A stretch of DNA of 64,000 bases from Methylophilaceae bacterium (GTDB lineage: Bacteria > Pseudomonadota > Gammaproteobacteria > Burkholderiales > Methylophilaceae). The position numbers were made by a program, and so were the translations under genes. Shown here one piece after another: positions 51,646 through 60,102 of this stretch; positions within the stretch are counted from its first letter, which is position 1, and each line of letters begins with the position of its first letter. The stretch covers positions 35,093 to 99,092 of the forward strand of contig JAQWQF010000006.1 of NCBI GenBank assembly GCA_029244935.1, in the 5' to 3' direction. The notes beneath the pieces are model-generated. The model saw nothing but the letters and a program-made list of their open reading frames with translations, ran no database searches and had not been told where the DNA came from.

Positions 51646-51957
51646 ATGTTCGATTATTTTTTATTATTTCTTATTAGCCTTCTTCTTTTTTTTTGGTGGG
51701 ATACAATCACTAAAAGAGAAATTGCTATTCATCATGGTAAATTATTAGCAAAAAAATTTAATCTTCAACTTTTAGATGAAAGCGTTCACTGTAATAAAAT
51801 TACATTTGTGAGGACCCGTAATGACTGGTTATCTATTAGGCGTGTATATATGTTTAGTGTCAGCACCAATACAGAAGATAGGCTTAATTGCCAACTAACC
51901 TTAATTGGAAAATCTCTAACGGACTGGTTTGTCCCACCATATCCGCAAAAAAATTAA
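51646..51957 (+). CDS. DUF3301 family membrane-anchored protein
   Basis: 103 residues: one N-terminal transmembrane helix (about 2-20) followed by a soluble domain with the family pattern LLDESVHCNKI and the end DWFVPPYPQ. DUF3301 proteins are common in beta- and gammaproteobacteria, and I know of no established function. It starts on the amtB side and is followed by gluQ after 2 nt, so it is probably co-transcribed with gluQ. Confidence 0.78.
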   Translation: MFDYFLLFLISLLLFFWWDTITKREIAIHHGKLLAKKFNLQLLDESVHCNKITFVRTRNDWLSIRRVYMFSVSTNTEDRLNCQLTLIGKSLTDWFVPPYPQKN

Positions 51958-51959
51958 AT

Positions 51960-52859
51960 ATGTATATTGGACGTTTTGCACCGACCCCCTCAGGACCTCT
52001 TCACTTTGGCTCTATAGTTACAGCTATCGCAAGTTTTCTTGATGCCAAATCAAATGGTGGAAAATGGCTTGTAAAAATAGATGACATTGATCAACCAAGA
52101 GTTATTCGGGGAGCAGATGCAATAATTCTAAATAGCTTAAAAGAATTACATCTTTACTGGGACGCCCCCGTTGTATATCAAAGTCATAGAATCAATGAGT
52201 ACAACAAAAAAATAGACTATCTTAAAAAATTAAATGCGGCTTACTTGTGTGAATGCTCGAGAAGAGATATTAATAAATTAGCTATTACAGGAGTTGATGG
52301 TTTCATTTATCCTGGAATTTGTCGGGAGAAAAAAATTAATCTTAGCGATCGAGTTTCTCATCGAGTTGAAGTAAAAGATGAATTAATAATTACTCAAGAT
52401 TGCATACAAGGCATAGTTAAACAAAATTTATCCAGTGATATTGGAGATTTTATTATCAAACGATCTGATGGTTTATTTGCTTATCAGTTTGCTGTTGTGG
52501 TTGATAACTATTTAGATGGTGTTACAAATATTATAAGAGGATATGACCTAATACAATCTGTACCTCGGCAAGTCTTTTTGCATCAATTACTTGATATTGA
52601 TGTTCCAGAATTTAGTCACATTCCTATTGCTACTAAATTTGATCAAAAAATAAGTAAAAGCTGTGGTAATAAAATTATTATTAAAGGAAATGAAATATCT
52701 ATTTGGCTAAAATGTTTAGCTTTCTTAAATCAACCAATGGAAGCATATTCAAAGTCAATGAATATTGAAGATATTATTTGTGAAGCCATAAGGTGTTGGT
52801 CAAAAAACCTAATTAAACCGTTACGTCAGATTGAAATTGACGATAATATTCATACATGA
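51960..52859 (+). CDS. gluQ: glutamyl-Q tRNA(Asp) synthetase
   Basis: Attaches glutamate to queuosine in the anticodon of tRNA-Asp; it is a GluRS catalytic core without anticodon-binding domain. 299 residues from ATG 51960, where the conserved YIGRFAPTPSGPLHFGS starts; a longer in-frame reading would overlap the DUF3301 gene. The KMSKS counterpart is KISKS near 231, and the zinc site is seen in CECSRRDI and YPGICR. It implies that the cell makes or salvages queuosine. Its 3' end overlaps the convergent methyltransferase gene by 47 nt. Confidence 0.93.
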   Translation: MYIGRFAPTPSGPLHFGSIVTAIASFLDAKSNGGKWLVKIDDIDQPRVIRGADAIILNSLKELHLYWDAPVVYQSHRINEYNKKIDYLKKLNAAYLCECSRRDINKLAITGVDGFIYPGICREKKINLSDRVSHRVEVKDELIITQDCIQGIVKQNLSSDIGDFIIKRSDGLFAYQFAVVVDNYLDGVTNIIRGYDLIQSVPRQVFLHQLLDIDVPEFSHIPIATKFDQKISKSCGNKIIIKGNEISIWLKCLAFLNQPMEAYSKSMNIEDIICEAIRCWSKNLIKPLRQIEIDDNIHT

Positions 52860-53601
52860 CAATACTAGCAGCGGCACCGACATTTAGAGACTCAATGCCC
52901 TTGGTCATAGGTATAGTAATTTTTTTTGTAGATTTATCAAGAAGATTTCGACTCACTCCTTGACCTTCGCTTCCCAAAATTATTGCTACATTCTTAGGTA
53001 AGTCCTCCTTGTATAAGGATTCTCCCTTCATGTTTAAGGCGTAAACTGGAAACTCAAATAGCTCTATTAAGTGCTCAAGGTTTTGTTGCTCATAGCATGT
53101 CAGAAAAAAATGTGCACCCTGACTTCCTCTAAGCGTTTTTGGGGACCATATATCATTGCACTCTTTTGACAGGAATACTGAATTAACACCGACTGCTGCA
53201 GCTGTTCTGATAATACCTCCTAAATTACCAGGATCCTGAATTCTGTCCAGAAGCAGGCTTAGCCCATGAGGTTTTATAAAATTACTAGATGGTATATTAA
53301 TCAAAGCAATTAGACCTGTCACAGAACTAAGATCAGAAATTTTTACAAACAAAGAATGTTGTATGATATGAATTTTAACATTTGGATTATTTTATATTAT
53401 TAAATTAATCTCATCCGACTCAATCGACACATCTTTTATTAACTCAAGAATCGTTCCACCACTTTTGATATAGGTCTTTATTAAATGCGGACCATCCAGA
53501 AGTGTTTGTGATATTTGTTTCCTAAAGGCCTTATTCGTAAAGATCTTTCGAACAACTTTAAAGGTCGAATTTTCAGAAGATTTAATTATTAAATCAGCCA
53601 T
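52813..53601 (-). pseudogene. TrmH/SpoU-family RNA 2'-O-methyltransferase interrupted by in-frame TAA
   Basis: Read without regard to one stop codon, this is a 262-codon SpoU methyltransferase of normal length from ATG 53601. The N-terminal substrate-binding part ends at the TAA at 53394-53392. The frame then continues unshifted through NNPNVKIHIIQHSLF into the catalytic SPOUT domain with DRIQDPGNLGGIIRTAAAVG, IILGSEGQGV and IPMTKGIESLNVGAAASI. All SAM-binding motifs are intact, so the lesion is a single nonsense codon. It may be a recent pseudogene, a sequence error, or a split or readthrough gene. TTG 53352 could restart translation. It starts 4 nt after the TraB-like gene. Confidence 0.8.
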
Positions 53602-53605
53602 AAAT

Positions 53606-54466
53606 TTATTCAATCCTTAGAGCATTAAGTTTATAGCCCTCAAGCTCAAATTGCTTTAACAATCCATTATTTCCAGCGAGATGAGACGCGCCAACTGCAA
53701 TAAATAAGCGATTATTTTTCGCTAACTTATGCGCCCTATTAAAAAATATCTTATTACGGTTAATTAAAATTTCTTTCTTTACCTTAATCCACATACTTTT
53801 AGATAATAGTTGACTTGTAATATCCTCATTGACATTAATTATCTTATTTAAATCCTGGGATAAATAAGCTGCCATTAGCTGCTCATAATCTTTTTCTTTT
53901 TGTTCAAATGATTTAGATAGCACCTTTTTCAAAAAAGCTATCTGTTCTGAAATAGAAAAATTATCTAGTACCTGAAAATGCTCTTCTGAAGTCTCTAGGC
54001 CTTTAATTACTAGGCCTAAATCTCTTGCCTTAGTTTTAAGAAGATTATCAAGATTAAATGGAGTTATAGGCCTGGGTGAATCAAAAATAACTGCTAACAA
54101 CCATGGCTTCATTTTCATAACTCTCTCAAAAGACATTGTATGAAAATCTGCTAATAACTTAATTTTATCTAGATCTTGATCGTCAAAATATAATGGATAT
54201 TGAATATTTTTCATTAATAATAAATTGGGGTTTGATATCTCCATTGTCTCCATTAAAAAAAACTGACTTGATTTGAGAGCATCTATTACTCTTTTATTGA
54301 TATCAGAAACACGATTATCATCTGTATGAATAGTGCCATATAGATAAGTCTCAAATCCATTAGGTGATGTCAGTTTCCAAAAAACTGAATTTTCAAGAGC
54401 ACTTATTGGAGAAAAATGGAAGATTAAAAATAGATAGAGTATAAATATTTTAAAATTAGAATGCAT
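53606..54466 (-). CDS. TraB/GumN family protein, secreted
   Basis: 286 residues from ATG 54466, where a signal peptide (about 1-23, ending SPISA) starts; an in-frame upstream start at 54490 lacks a sensible signal. The TraB/PrgY/GumN signatures are the N-terminal ETYLYGTIHTDD and the C-terminal FIAVGASHLAGNNGLL, conserved motifs proposed to form a metal-dependent active site related to the erythromycin esterase/Tiki clan. Proteolytic function is only proposed for the family. Probably periplasmic. Confidence 0.8.
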   Translation of the reverse strand: MHSNFKIFILYLFLIFHFSPISALENSVFWKLTSPNGFETYLYGTIHTDDNRVSDINKRVIDALKSSQFFLMETMEISNPNLLLMKNIQYPLYFDDQDLDKIKLLADFHTMSFERVMKMKPWLLAVIFDSPRPITPFNLDNLLKTKARDLGLVIKGLETSEEHFQVLDNFSISEQIAFLKKVLSKSFEQKEKDYEQLMAAYLSQDLNKIINVNEDITSQLLSKSMWIKVKKEILINRNKIFFNRAHKLAKNNRLFIAVGASHLAGNNGLLKQFELEGYKLNALRIE

Positions 54467-54586
54467 ACAGACAATGTTAGTAAAATTCATGAAATTAGAT
54501 AATAACAGTATTCTGATTATGAGATATCGTCTATCAAATTAAAAATCGGGTAAAATAATCACTCAATTATAATTTAGCGAGTGGCG

Positions 54587-55312
54587 ATGAATTATCTTGA
54601 TAAAAATATCTTAGAAAAAATACAGTTTTATGTAACAACCAAGTATCCATGTGGTTATATCAATAATCATGAAGCTCAATCAATCGTAGCAACACCGTAT
54701 AAAAAAATTGATTCAGATAACTATTCTGACCTAATAAAAGACGGGTTTAGGAGAAGCGGGCAATATGTTTACAAGCCACAGTGTCATAAATGTAGTGCAT
54801 GTATTCCCATTAGGATATGTGCCAAAGAATTCAAAAAAAGCCAATCCCAAAAACGTACCCTAAAAAAGCATTCATATATTGACGCTAAAGTATTTCCGCT
54901 TAAATTTGAGGAGGAGCATTATAATTTATACGTAAACTATCAAAATAATCGCCACCGCCTAAGCTCTGAAACTAACAATGATATTACTGATTACAATGAT
55001 TTCTTAATAAAAAGTAACGTAAACACTAAAATAATTGAATTTAGAGCCGAAGAGAAGCTATTAATGGTTACTATAATAGATCAAGTAAAGAATGGTATAT
55101 CCGCAGTCTACACTTTTTATGACTGCAATGATTCTAGGTTGAGTTTAGGTACTTATTCAATTCTTTGGCTGCTAAATTTCTGTAAAAACGAAAATTTAGA
55201 TTACTTATATCTGGGTTATTGGATAAACGATAGTAAGAAAATGAAATATAAAATTAATTTTAAGCCTTATGAGTTAATGATAAATGGTGCATGGCAAGAG
55301 TCTCCAAATTAA
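54587..55312 (+). CDS. bpt: aspartate/glutamate leucyltransferase (Bpt)
   Basis: N-degron pathway enzyme that adds leucine from Leu-tRNA to N-terminal Asp or Glu, marking proteins for ClpAP. 241 residues from ATG 54587 (GTG 54581 is also in frame). The family signatures are YPCGYINNHEAQS near the start, FRRSGQYVYKPQCHKCSAC, and YLYLGYWINDSKKMKYKINF towards the end. Its tail overlaps an unused reading of the following gene. The Aat partner is not in the window. Confidence 0.9.
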   Translation: MNYLDKNILEKIQFYVTTKYPCGYINNHEAQSIVATPYKKIDSDNYSDLIKDGFRRSGQYVYKPQCHKCSACIPIRICAKEFKKSQSQKRTLKKHSYIDAKVFPLKFEEEHYNLYVNYQNNRHRLSSETNNDITDYNDFLIKSNVNTKIIEFRAEEKLLMVTIIDQVKNGISAVYTFYDCNDSRLSLGTYSILWLLNFCKNENLDYLYLGYWINDSKKMKYKINFKPYELMINGAWQESPN

Positions 55313-55355
55313 CCAACATGATACAATTCCAGCATTTAATAAAGACAAAAATCCA

Positions 55356-56225
55356 ATGAAAAATATTCTAATATTTGGAGTAGGGCTTATTGGTGGTTCA
55401 ATTGCTCTTAAGTCCAAACATATCAAGTTATTTAAGCAAGTAGTGGGCGTTGAAAGAAAGGATGGTACAACGCTATCTCCATTTGTGAAGTCTGGTATGT
55501 TGGATCACATTTCAATTAATCTTGAGAATGACATAGCCAATGCAGATCTAATTGTAGTAGCAACGCCTGTTGCAAAAATTTATGGTATTTTAAAAAATAT
55601 ATATCCTCATTTAAAAACAAATACCGTTATTACAGATGTTGGAAGTACAAAGTCAAATGTAATGAATGATGCGAAAAGTGCTCTTAATGAAAAATCAAGC
55701 CAGTTTATTGGATCCCATCCTATAGCTGGTTCAGAAAAACATGGGCCTAGTGCAGCAATACAAGATTTATTTGAAGGTATGAATATTATTGTTACGCCAC
55801 CAACTGATTCAACAGACTTTATGAAAGAAAAAATAAATCAATTTTGGTCTGCAATGGGAGGGGAAATTACAGTAATGACACCTCAAGAACATGATAAAAT
55901 TTTTTCAACAGTCAGTCACCTACCACACATACTCGCTTTTAGTTTAGTAAATCTAATTAACAACAATAAGAAAAAAGAAATTCTTCTTAATTTTGCTGCT
56001 AGTGGGTTTCGCGACTTTTCAAGAATTGCTGCAAGCTCGCCGGAGGTTTGGCGAGATATTTCAATTGCTAATAAAAATGCCATACTTAATGATTTAAAGC
56101 TTTACCAAAATGAACTTACAAAAATTACTGACCTAATTAATAATGAAGACCAAGAAGGCTTAAAAAATTATTTTGCAAATGCTAGTTCGACAAGACAAAG
56201 TTGGGTTGGTAAAAAAATTGAATAA
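55356..56225 (+). CDS. tyrA: prephenate dehydrogenase
   Basis: NAD(P)-dependent oxidative decarboxylation of prephenate (or arogenate) in tyrosine synthesis. 289 residues from ATG 55356, where the Rossmann motif ILIFGVGLIGGSIAL begins; upstream in-frame codons would overlap bpt. TDVGSTKSNVM and IGSHPIAGSEKHGP follow, with the conserved histidine in FSTVSHLPHILA. No chorismate mutase domain. It leads the tyrA-aroA-cmk-rpsA-ihfB cluster typical of betaproteobacteria. Confidence 0.93.
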   Translation: MKNILIFGVGLIGGSIALKSKHIKLFKQVVGVERKDGTTLSPFVKSGMLDHISINLENDIANADLIVVATPVAKIYGILKNIYPHLKTNTVITDVGSTKSNVMNDAKSALNEKSSQFIGSHPIAGSEKHGPSAAIQDLFEGMNIIVTPPTDSTDFMKEKINQFWSAMGGEITVMTPQEHDKIFSTVSHLPHILAFSLVNLINNNKKKEILLNFAASGFRDFSRIAASSPEVWRDISIANKNAILNDLKLYQNELTKITDLINNEDQEGLKNYFANASSTRQSWVGKKIE

Positions 56226-57495
56226 AAAAATTATAAAGCCGGTAATACAAGTAAACGGGACTATCTCACTGCCTGGATCGAAAAGTATCACGAACCGAAT
56301 ATTATTAATGGCTGCGCTAAGTAATGGAAAAACAACTATTAATAATTACTTAGAATCTGATGATACTAGCTATATGCTTGGCGCCCTGAAGGAGCTAGGT
56401 GTTGAATTCAGGGATACTGGGAATTCGCTAATAATTAATGGTATAAATCACAAATTTCCAGTTTTAAGATCTAAGTTATTTTTAGGTAACGCTGGGACTG
56501 CTTTTAGGCCTCTAACTGCAGTATTAGCAATGATGGGTGGAGACTATGAAATATCTGGGATAGACCGAATGCATGAAAGGCCTATAAAAGATTTAGTTAA
56601 TGGGCTCGAGCAAATTGGAGCCAAAATAAATTATTTGGGGGCTTCAGGGCTTCCTCCTTTAAAAATTTTACCTAGCAACATTACATATAAATCACCAATA
56701 AAAATAAACGGTAGTGTTTCGAGCCAATTTTTAACTGCACTTTTAATGGCTTGTCCCCTTGCTAACCAAGATTTAATTATTAAAGTTAATGGTGACCTTA
56801 TCTCAAAGCCATATATTAATATAACCCTCAAACTTCTTGAAAGGTTTGGTGTTCAATATAAAAATTTAAATTGGCAAACATTTCAGCTAAGTCATGGATC
56901 TCGCTATAAATCTTCAGGTGAAATTTCAGTTGAAGGAGATGCCTCATCAGCGTCTTATTTTTTTGCTGCAGCAGCAATTTTAGGGAAAATTGAGGTAAAT
57001 GGTATCAACGCAACTAGCATTCAGGGAGATTTAAACTTTCTAAAAGTTATTGATAGAATGGGCGCTAAAATTGAATACCTTAAGAATTCAGTAAAAGTTA
57101 CTCGACAATATGATTTAAAAGGCTTAGATATTGATTGCAAAGATATCCCTGATGCAGCAATGACATTAGCAGTAATGGCTATTTTTGCTAAAGGTAAAAC
57201 TATATTGCGAAATATTGGTAGCTGGCGAGTAAAAGAGACTGATAGAATTTATGCAATGCAAACTGAGTTAAAAAAATTAGGTGCTCATGTTGCTTCAACA
57301 GACGATTCGATATCAATTTCTCCTCCCAATATTATTAATAATAATATCGAAATAGATACATATAATGACCACAGGATAGCAATGTGTTTTTCATTGGTTG
57401 CATTGGCTAATAAAACTATCGTTATTAATGATCCTGAATGTGTAAACAAAACATACCCTAATTTTTTTAAAGATTTTGATGCTGTTACCTCATGA
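56218..57495 (+). CDS. aroA: 3-phosphoshikimate 1-carboxyvinyltransferase (EPSP synthase)
   Basis: Sixth step of the shikimate pathway. 425 residues from TTG 56218, which overlaps the tyrA stop region by 8 nt and gives the expected family length (E. coli 427); other in-frame starts (TTG 56173, ATG 56179) lie well inside tyrA. LPGSKSITNRILL and GNAGTAFRPLTAVLA are the phosphate-binding motifs, and RIYAMQTELKKLG and YNDHRIAMC are near the C-terminus. Class I-type sequence. It overlaps cmk by 4 nt. Confidence 0.93.
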   Translation: MNKKIIKPVIQVNGTISLPGSKSITNRILLMAALSNGKTTINNYLESDDTSYMLGALKELGVEFRDTGNSLIINGINHKFPVLRSKLFLGNAGTAFRPLTAVLAMMGGDYEISGIDRMHERPIKDLVNGLEQIGAKINYLGASGLPPLKILPSNITYKSPIKINGSVSSQFLTALLMACPLANQDLIIKVNGDLISKPYINITLKLLERFGVQYKNLNWQTFQLSHGSRYKSSGEISVEGDASSASYFFAAAAILGKIEVNGINATSIQGDLNFLKVIDRMGAKIEYLKNSVKVTRQYDLKGLDIDCKDIPDAAMTLAVMAIFAKGKTILRNIGSWRVKETDRIYAMQTELKKLGAHVASTDDSISISPPNIINNNIEIDTYNDHRIAMCFSLVALANKTIVINDPECVNKTYPNFFKDFDAVTS

Positions 57496-58151
57496 CCTTA
57501 AAAAAAATACCCTACCTAATAGCAATTGATGGTCCAGCAGGCTCTGGAAAAGGAACTATTGCAAAATTAATCAGTAAAAAACTTAATTTAAATTATTTAG
57601 ATTCTGGGGCTATTTATCGAGTAATAGCTCTTGGTGCCACTATAAATAATATCTCCTCAGGTGAGGTAACAAAATTAATTTCTCTTGTTGGGAGCATTAA
57701 TATGAAATTTGAAGGAGAAGATGTGTTGCTTGATAATAAAGTAATCACAGATAAAATTAGGACCTCTGAAATAAGTAAATTTTCATCTGAAATTGCAGTA
57801 CACTCAAAGTTACGAGATGAAATACTAAGCCTTCAAAGAAGTTTTTATCATGGAAATGGTTTGGTTGCAGAGGGTAGAGATATGACTACGGTAGTTTTTC
57901 CTAATGCTGACCTCAAAGTATATTTAGATGCCAGCCCTTATGAAAGGGCTGAAAGAAGATATAAACAGTTGATATCAAAAGGAAACAGTGTTAATATTCA
58001 AGACCTTACTTCCGAGATTGAAGCAAGGGACAAAAGGGATAAACAAAGAAAAGCTTCCCCATTAAAAATTGCTGATGACGCAAAAGTTTTAAACACTGAT
58101 GACCTCACGATAGGTCAAACCGTCGATAAAATTCTCGCATTTATCATTTAA
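57492..58151 (+). CDS. cmk: cytidylate kinase
   Basis: Phosphorylates CMP and dCMP. 219 residues with the P-loop DGPAGSGKGT (13-22), the CMP-binding YLDSGAIYRVIA and VAEGRDMTTVVFP. Its start overlaps the aroA stop (ATGA). An AT-rich hairpin follows 9 nt after the stop and separates it from rpsA. Confidence 0.96.
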   Translation: MTLKKIPYLIAIDGPAGSGKGTIAKLISKKLNLNYLDSGAIYRVIALGATINNISSGEVTKLISLVGSINMKFEGEDVLLDNKVITDKIRTSEISKFSSEIAVHSKLRDEILSLQRSFYHGNGLVAEGRDMTTVVFPNADLKVYLDASPYERAERRYKQLISKGNSVNIQDLTSEIEARDKRDKQRKASPLKIADDAKVLNTDDLTIGQTVDKILAFII

Positions 58152-58160
58152 TTTTGGTGT

Positions 58161-58186
58161 CAATGAGTCAAATTCATTGATTTTTA
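58161..58186 (+). terminator. weak AT-rich hairpin with T run after cmk
   Basis: TCAATGA (58161-58167), a 7-nt loop and TCATTGA (58175-58181) form a perfect 7-bp stem followed by T5. This looks like a weak intrinsic terminator or attenuator between cmk and rpsA. Confidence 0.55.
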
Positions 58187-58191
58187 TTAAT

Positions 58192-58229
58192 TAACCCATC
58201 GCATGTTGGGACTTATCGTTTAAGGTTAA
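58192..58229 (+). promoter_or_regulatory. possible structured leader of rpsA
   Basis: TTAACC (58192-58197) can pair with GGTTAA (58224-58229), which would hide the only Shine-Dalgarno-like bases (AAGG at about 58222) before the ATG at 58238. Alternatively CCCA (58196-58199) pairs with TGGG (58207-58210). The two pairings share bases and exclude each other. S1 represses its own translation in E. coli, so such a switch is plausible but unproven here. Confidence 0.35.
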
Positions 58230-58237
58230 ATATATTA

Positions 58238-59749
58238 ATGGCAACTACAGAAAAATCAAAAGCTTCTGACACAGAAAGCTTTGCAGCATTATTTGAAGAG
58301 AGTATGGCGCTTAAAGAAATGCGTCAAGGCGAAATTATTACAGCAGAAGTAATATCTGTTGAAAGTGATTTTATTATTGTTAATGCTGGGCTTAAATCTG
58401 AAAGCGTAATTAAAACTGAAGAGTTCCTTGATGATAAAGGTGATACAGAAGTTCAGGTTGGTGATTTTGTTAAGGTTGCAATTGAAAAATTAGAAGATGG
58501 TTATGGATCAACGATTCTTTCAAGAGTTAAAGCAAAGCAAATGCAAGCATGGTTAGATTTAGAAGATGCGATGAATGAAGGAACTATTATCAAAGGCTAT
58601 GTTAGTAGCAAAGTTAAAGGTGGATTAAGAGTTACAGTTAATGGAATTATGGCATTCCTTCCAGGTTCATTAGTTGATAGTAGGCCAGTAAAAGACACAA
58701 CTCCCTTTGAGAATAAAGAATGTGAACTAAAAATTATAAAAATTGATAGAAAAAGAAATAACGTTGTAGTTTCAAGAAAAGCTGTGATTGAAGAGCAACA
58801 AGGAGTCAATAGAGACTCTGTGCTTGAAACGATTGTTGAAGGCGCAACAGTAAAAGGCATTATTAAAAATATTACAGATTATGGCGCGTTCGTAGATTTA
58901 GGAGGAATTGATGGTCTACTTCACATTACAGATCTTGCATGGAAAAGGATTAAGCACCCATCTGAAATATTAAGCGTAGGAGATGAAATTGACGCACGAG
59001 TTCTTAAGTATGACCAAGAAAAAAATCGTGTTTCATTAGGCTTAAAACAACTTGATGAAGATCCTTGGATTGGTCTTAATAGACGCTACCCTGTAAAAAC
59101 TCGCATATTTGGAAAAGTCTCAAACCTAACTGATTATGGTGCATTTATTGAAATTGAAACTGGAATTGAAGGCCTTGTTCATGTATCGGAGATGGATTGG
59201 ACAAATAAAAATATCCATCCTACAAAAGCAGTGCAATTAGGTGATGAGGTGGAAGTTATGATCTTAGAAGTTGATGAAGGTAGAAGGCGCCTCTCATTAG
59301 GGATGAAACAATGCCAGGCAAACCCCTGGGATGAATTTGCATCAAAACATAATAAAGATGAAAAAATTTCTGGAAACATTAAATCAATAACTGATTTTGG
59401 TATTTTTATTGGTTTAGATGGTGGTATTGATGGACTGATACATTTATCAGATATCTCATGGACTGAAACTGGAGAAAAAGCTGTCCAGAAATTCAAAAAA
59501 GGTGATGATCTTGAGGCACTAATTATATCGATAGATGTTGAAAAAGAAAGAATCTCATTAGGTATTAAGCAGCTAACAGAAAATCCAAATCCAGAATCTG
59601 AAACAGCAACTAATGATATTGCTGAAAAGCCAGCTAAAAAGACCCCTAAAAAGGCATCTAAGAAAGAAACAGCATCAGACGAACTAAAAAATGGTGGGAC
59701 TACAAGTCTTGGCGCACTTTTAAAAGCAAAGCTTAATGATAAAAAATAA
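58238..59749 (+). CDS. rpsA: ribosomal protein S1, five-domain form
   Basis: Binds mRNA on the 30S subunit. 503 residues with five S1 repeats starting near 32, 117, 203, 288 and 374 (for example [18 protein letters not shown] and [18 protein letters not shown]). E. coli S1 and most betaproteobacterial S1 proteins have about 557-570 residues and six repeats. Here the sixth is absent, replaced by a Lys/Ala/Thr-rich tail ending [13 protein letters not shown]. The reading frame is intact. The stop overlaps the ihfB start (TAATG), as in the usual rpsA-ihfB pair. Confidence 0.96.
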   Translation: MATTEKSKASDTESFAALFEESMALKEMRQGEIITAEVISVESDFIIVNAGLKSESVIKTEEFLDDKGDTEVQVGDFVKVAIEKLEDGYGSTILSRVKAKQMQAWLDLEDAMNEGTIIKGYVSSKVKGGLRVTVNGIMAFLPGSLVDSRPVKDTTPFENKECELKIIKIDRKRNNVVVSRKAVIEEQQGVNRDSVLETIVEGATVKGIIKNITDYGAFVDLGGIDGLLHITDLAWKRIKHPSEILSVGDEIDARVLKYDQEKNRVSLGLKQLDEDPWIGLNRRYPVKTRIFGKVSNLTDYGAFIEIETGIEGLVHVSEMDWTNKNIHPTKAVQLGDEVEVMILEVDEGRRRLSLGMKQCQANPWDEFASKHNKDEKISGNIKSITDFGIFIGLDGGIDGLIHLSDISWTETGEKAVQKFKKGDDLEALIISIDVEKERISLGIKQLTENPNPESETATNDIAEKPAKKTPKKASKKETASDELKNGGTTSLGALLKAKLNDKK

Positions 59750-60027
59750 TGACTAAATCAAAACTTATTAACCTCTTAGCTGGAAGATTTTCACAGTTAG
59801 TTCATAAGGATGCAGAACTTTCTGTAAAAACAATCCTAGATGCAATGAGTAATTCATTAATGAAGAAACAAAGAATTGAAATAAGGGGTTTTGGGAGTTT
59901 TAGTTTGAACTATAGACCTCCTAGGATTGGTAGAAATCCAAAGTCAGGAGAAAAAGTTAATGTCCCAGAGAAATACGTACCACATTTTAAAGCAGGAAAA
60001 GAACTTAGAGCTAGAGTTGATAAATAA
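59749..60027 (+). CDS. ihfB: integration host factor beta subunit
   Basis: DNA-bending HU/IHF family protein of 92 residues. The family pattern [22 protein letters not shown] carries the minor-groove intercalating proline arm. Position after rpsA with one overlapping base (TAATG) identifies it as IhfB rather than HU. A clear intrinsic terminator follows 18 nt after the stop. Confidence 0.95.
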   Translation: MTKSKLINLLAGRFSQLVHKDAELSVKTILDAMSNSLMKKQRIEIRGFGSFSLNYRPPRIGRNPKSGEKVNVPEKYVPHFKAGKELRARVDK

Positions 60028-60045
60028 AGAAATAAGTTAATATTT

Positions 60046-60080
60046 AAAAGCATATCTCGACAAAAGATATGCTTTTTTTT
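60046..60080 (+). terminator. intrinsic terminator after ihfB
   Basis: AAAAGCATATCT (60046-60057), a 7-nt loop CGACAAA, and AGATATGCTTTT (60065-60076) form a 12-bp stem that runs on into further T residues. It ends the tyrA-to-ihfB transcript before lapB. Confidence 0.85.
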
Positions 60081-60102
60081 AAAAATAAAGTAATGTTAAA
60101 TT

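Noticed and set aside
52813-53613. Frameshift explaining the split methyltransferase
   Set aside because: Both halves are in the same frame; only a stop codon separates them, so an indel error in the A/T run does not explain it.
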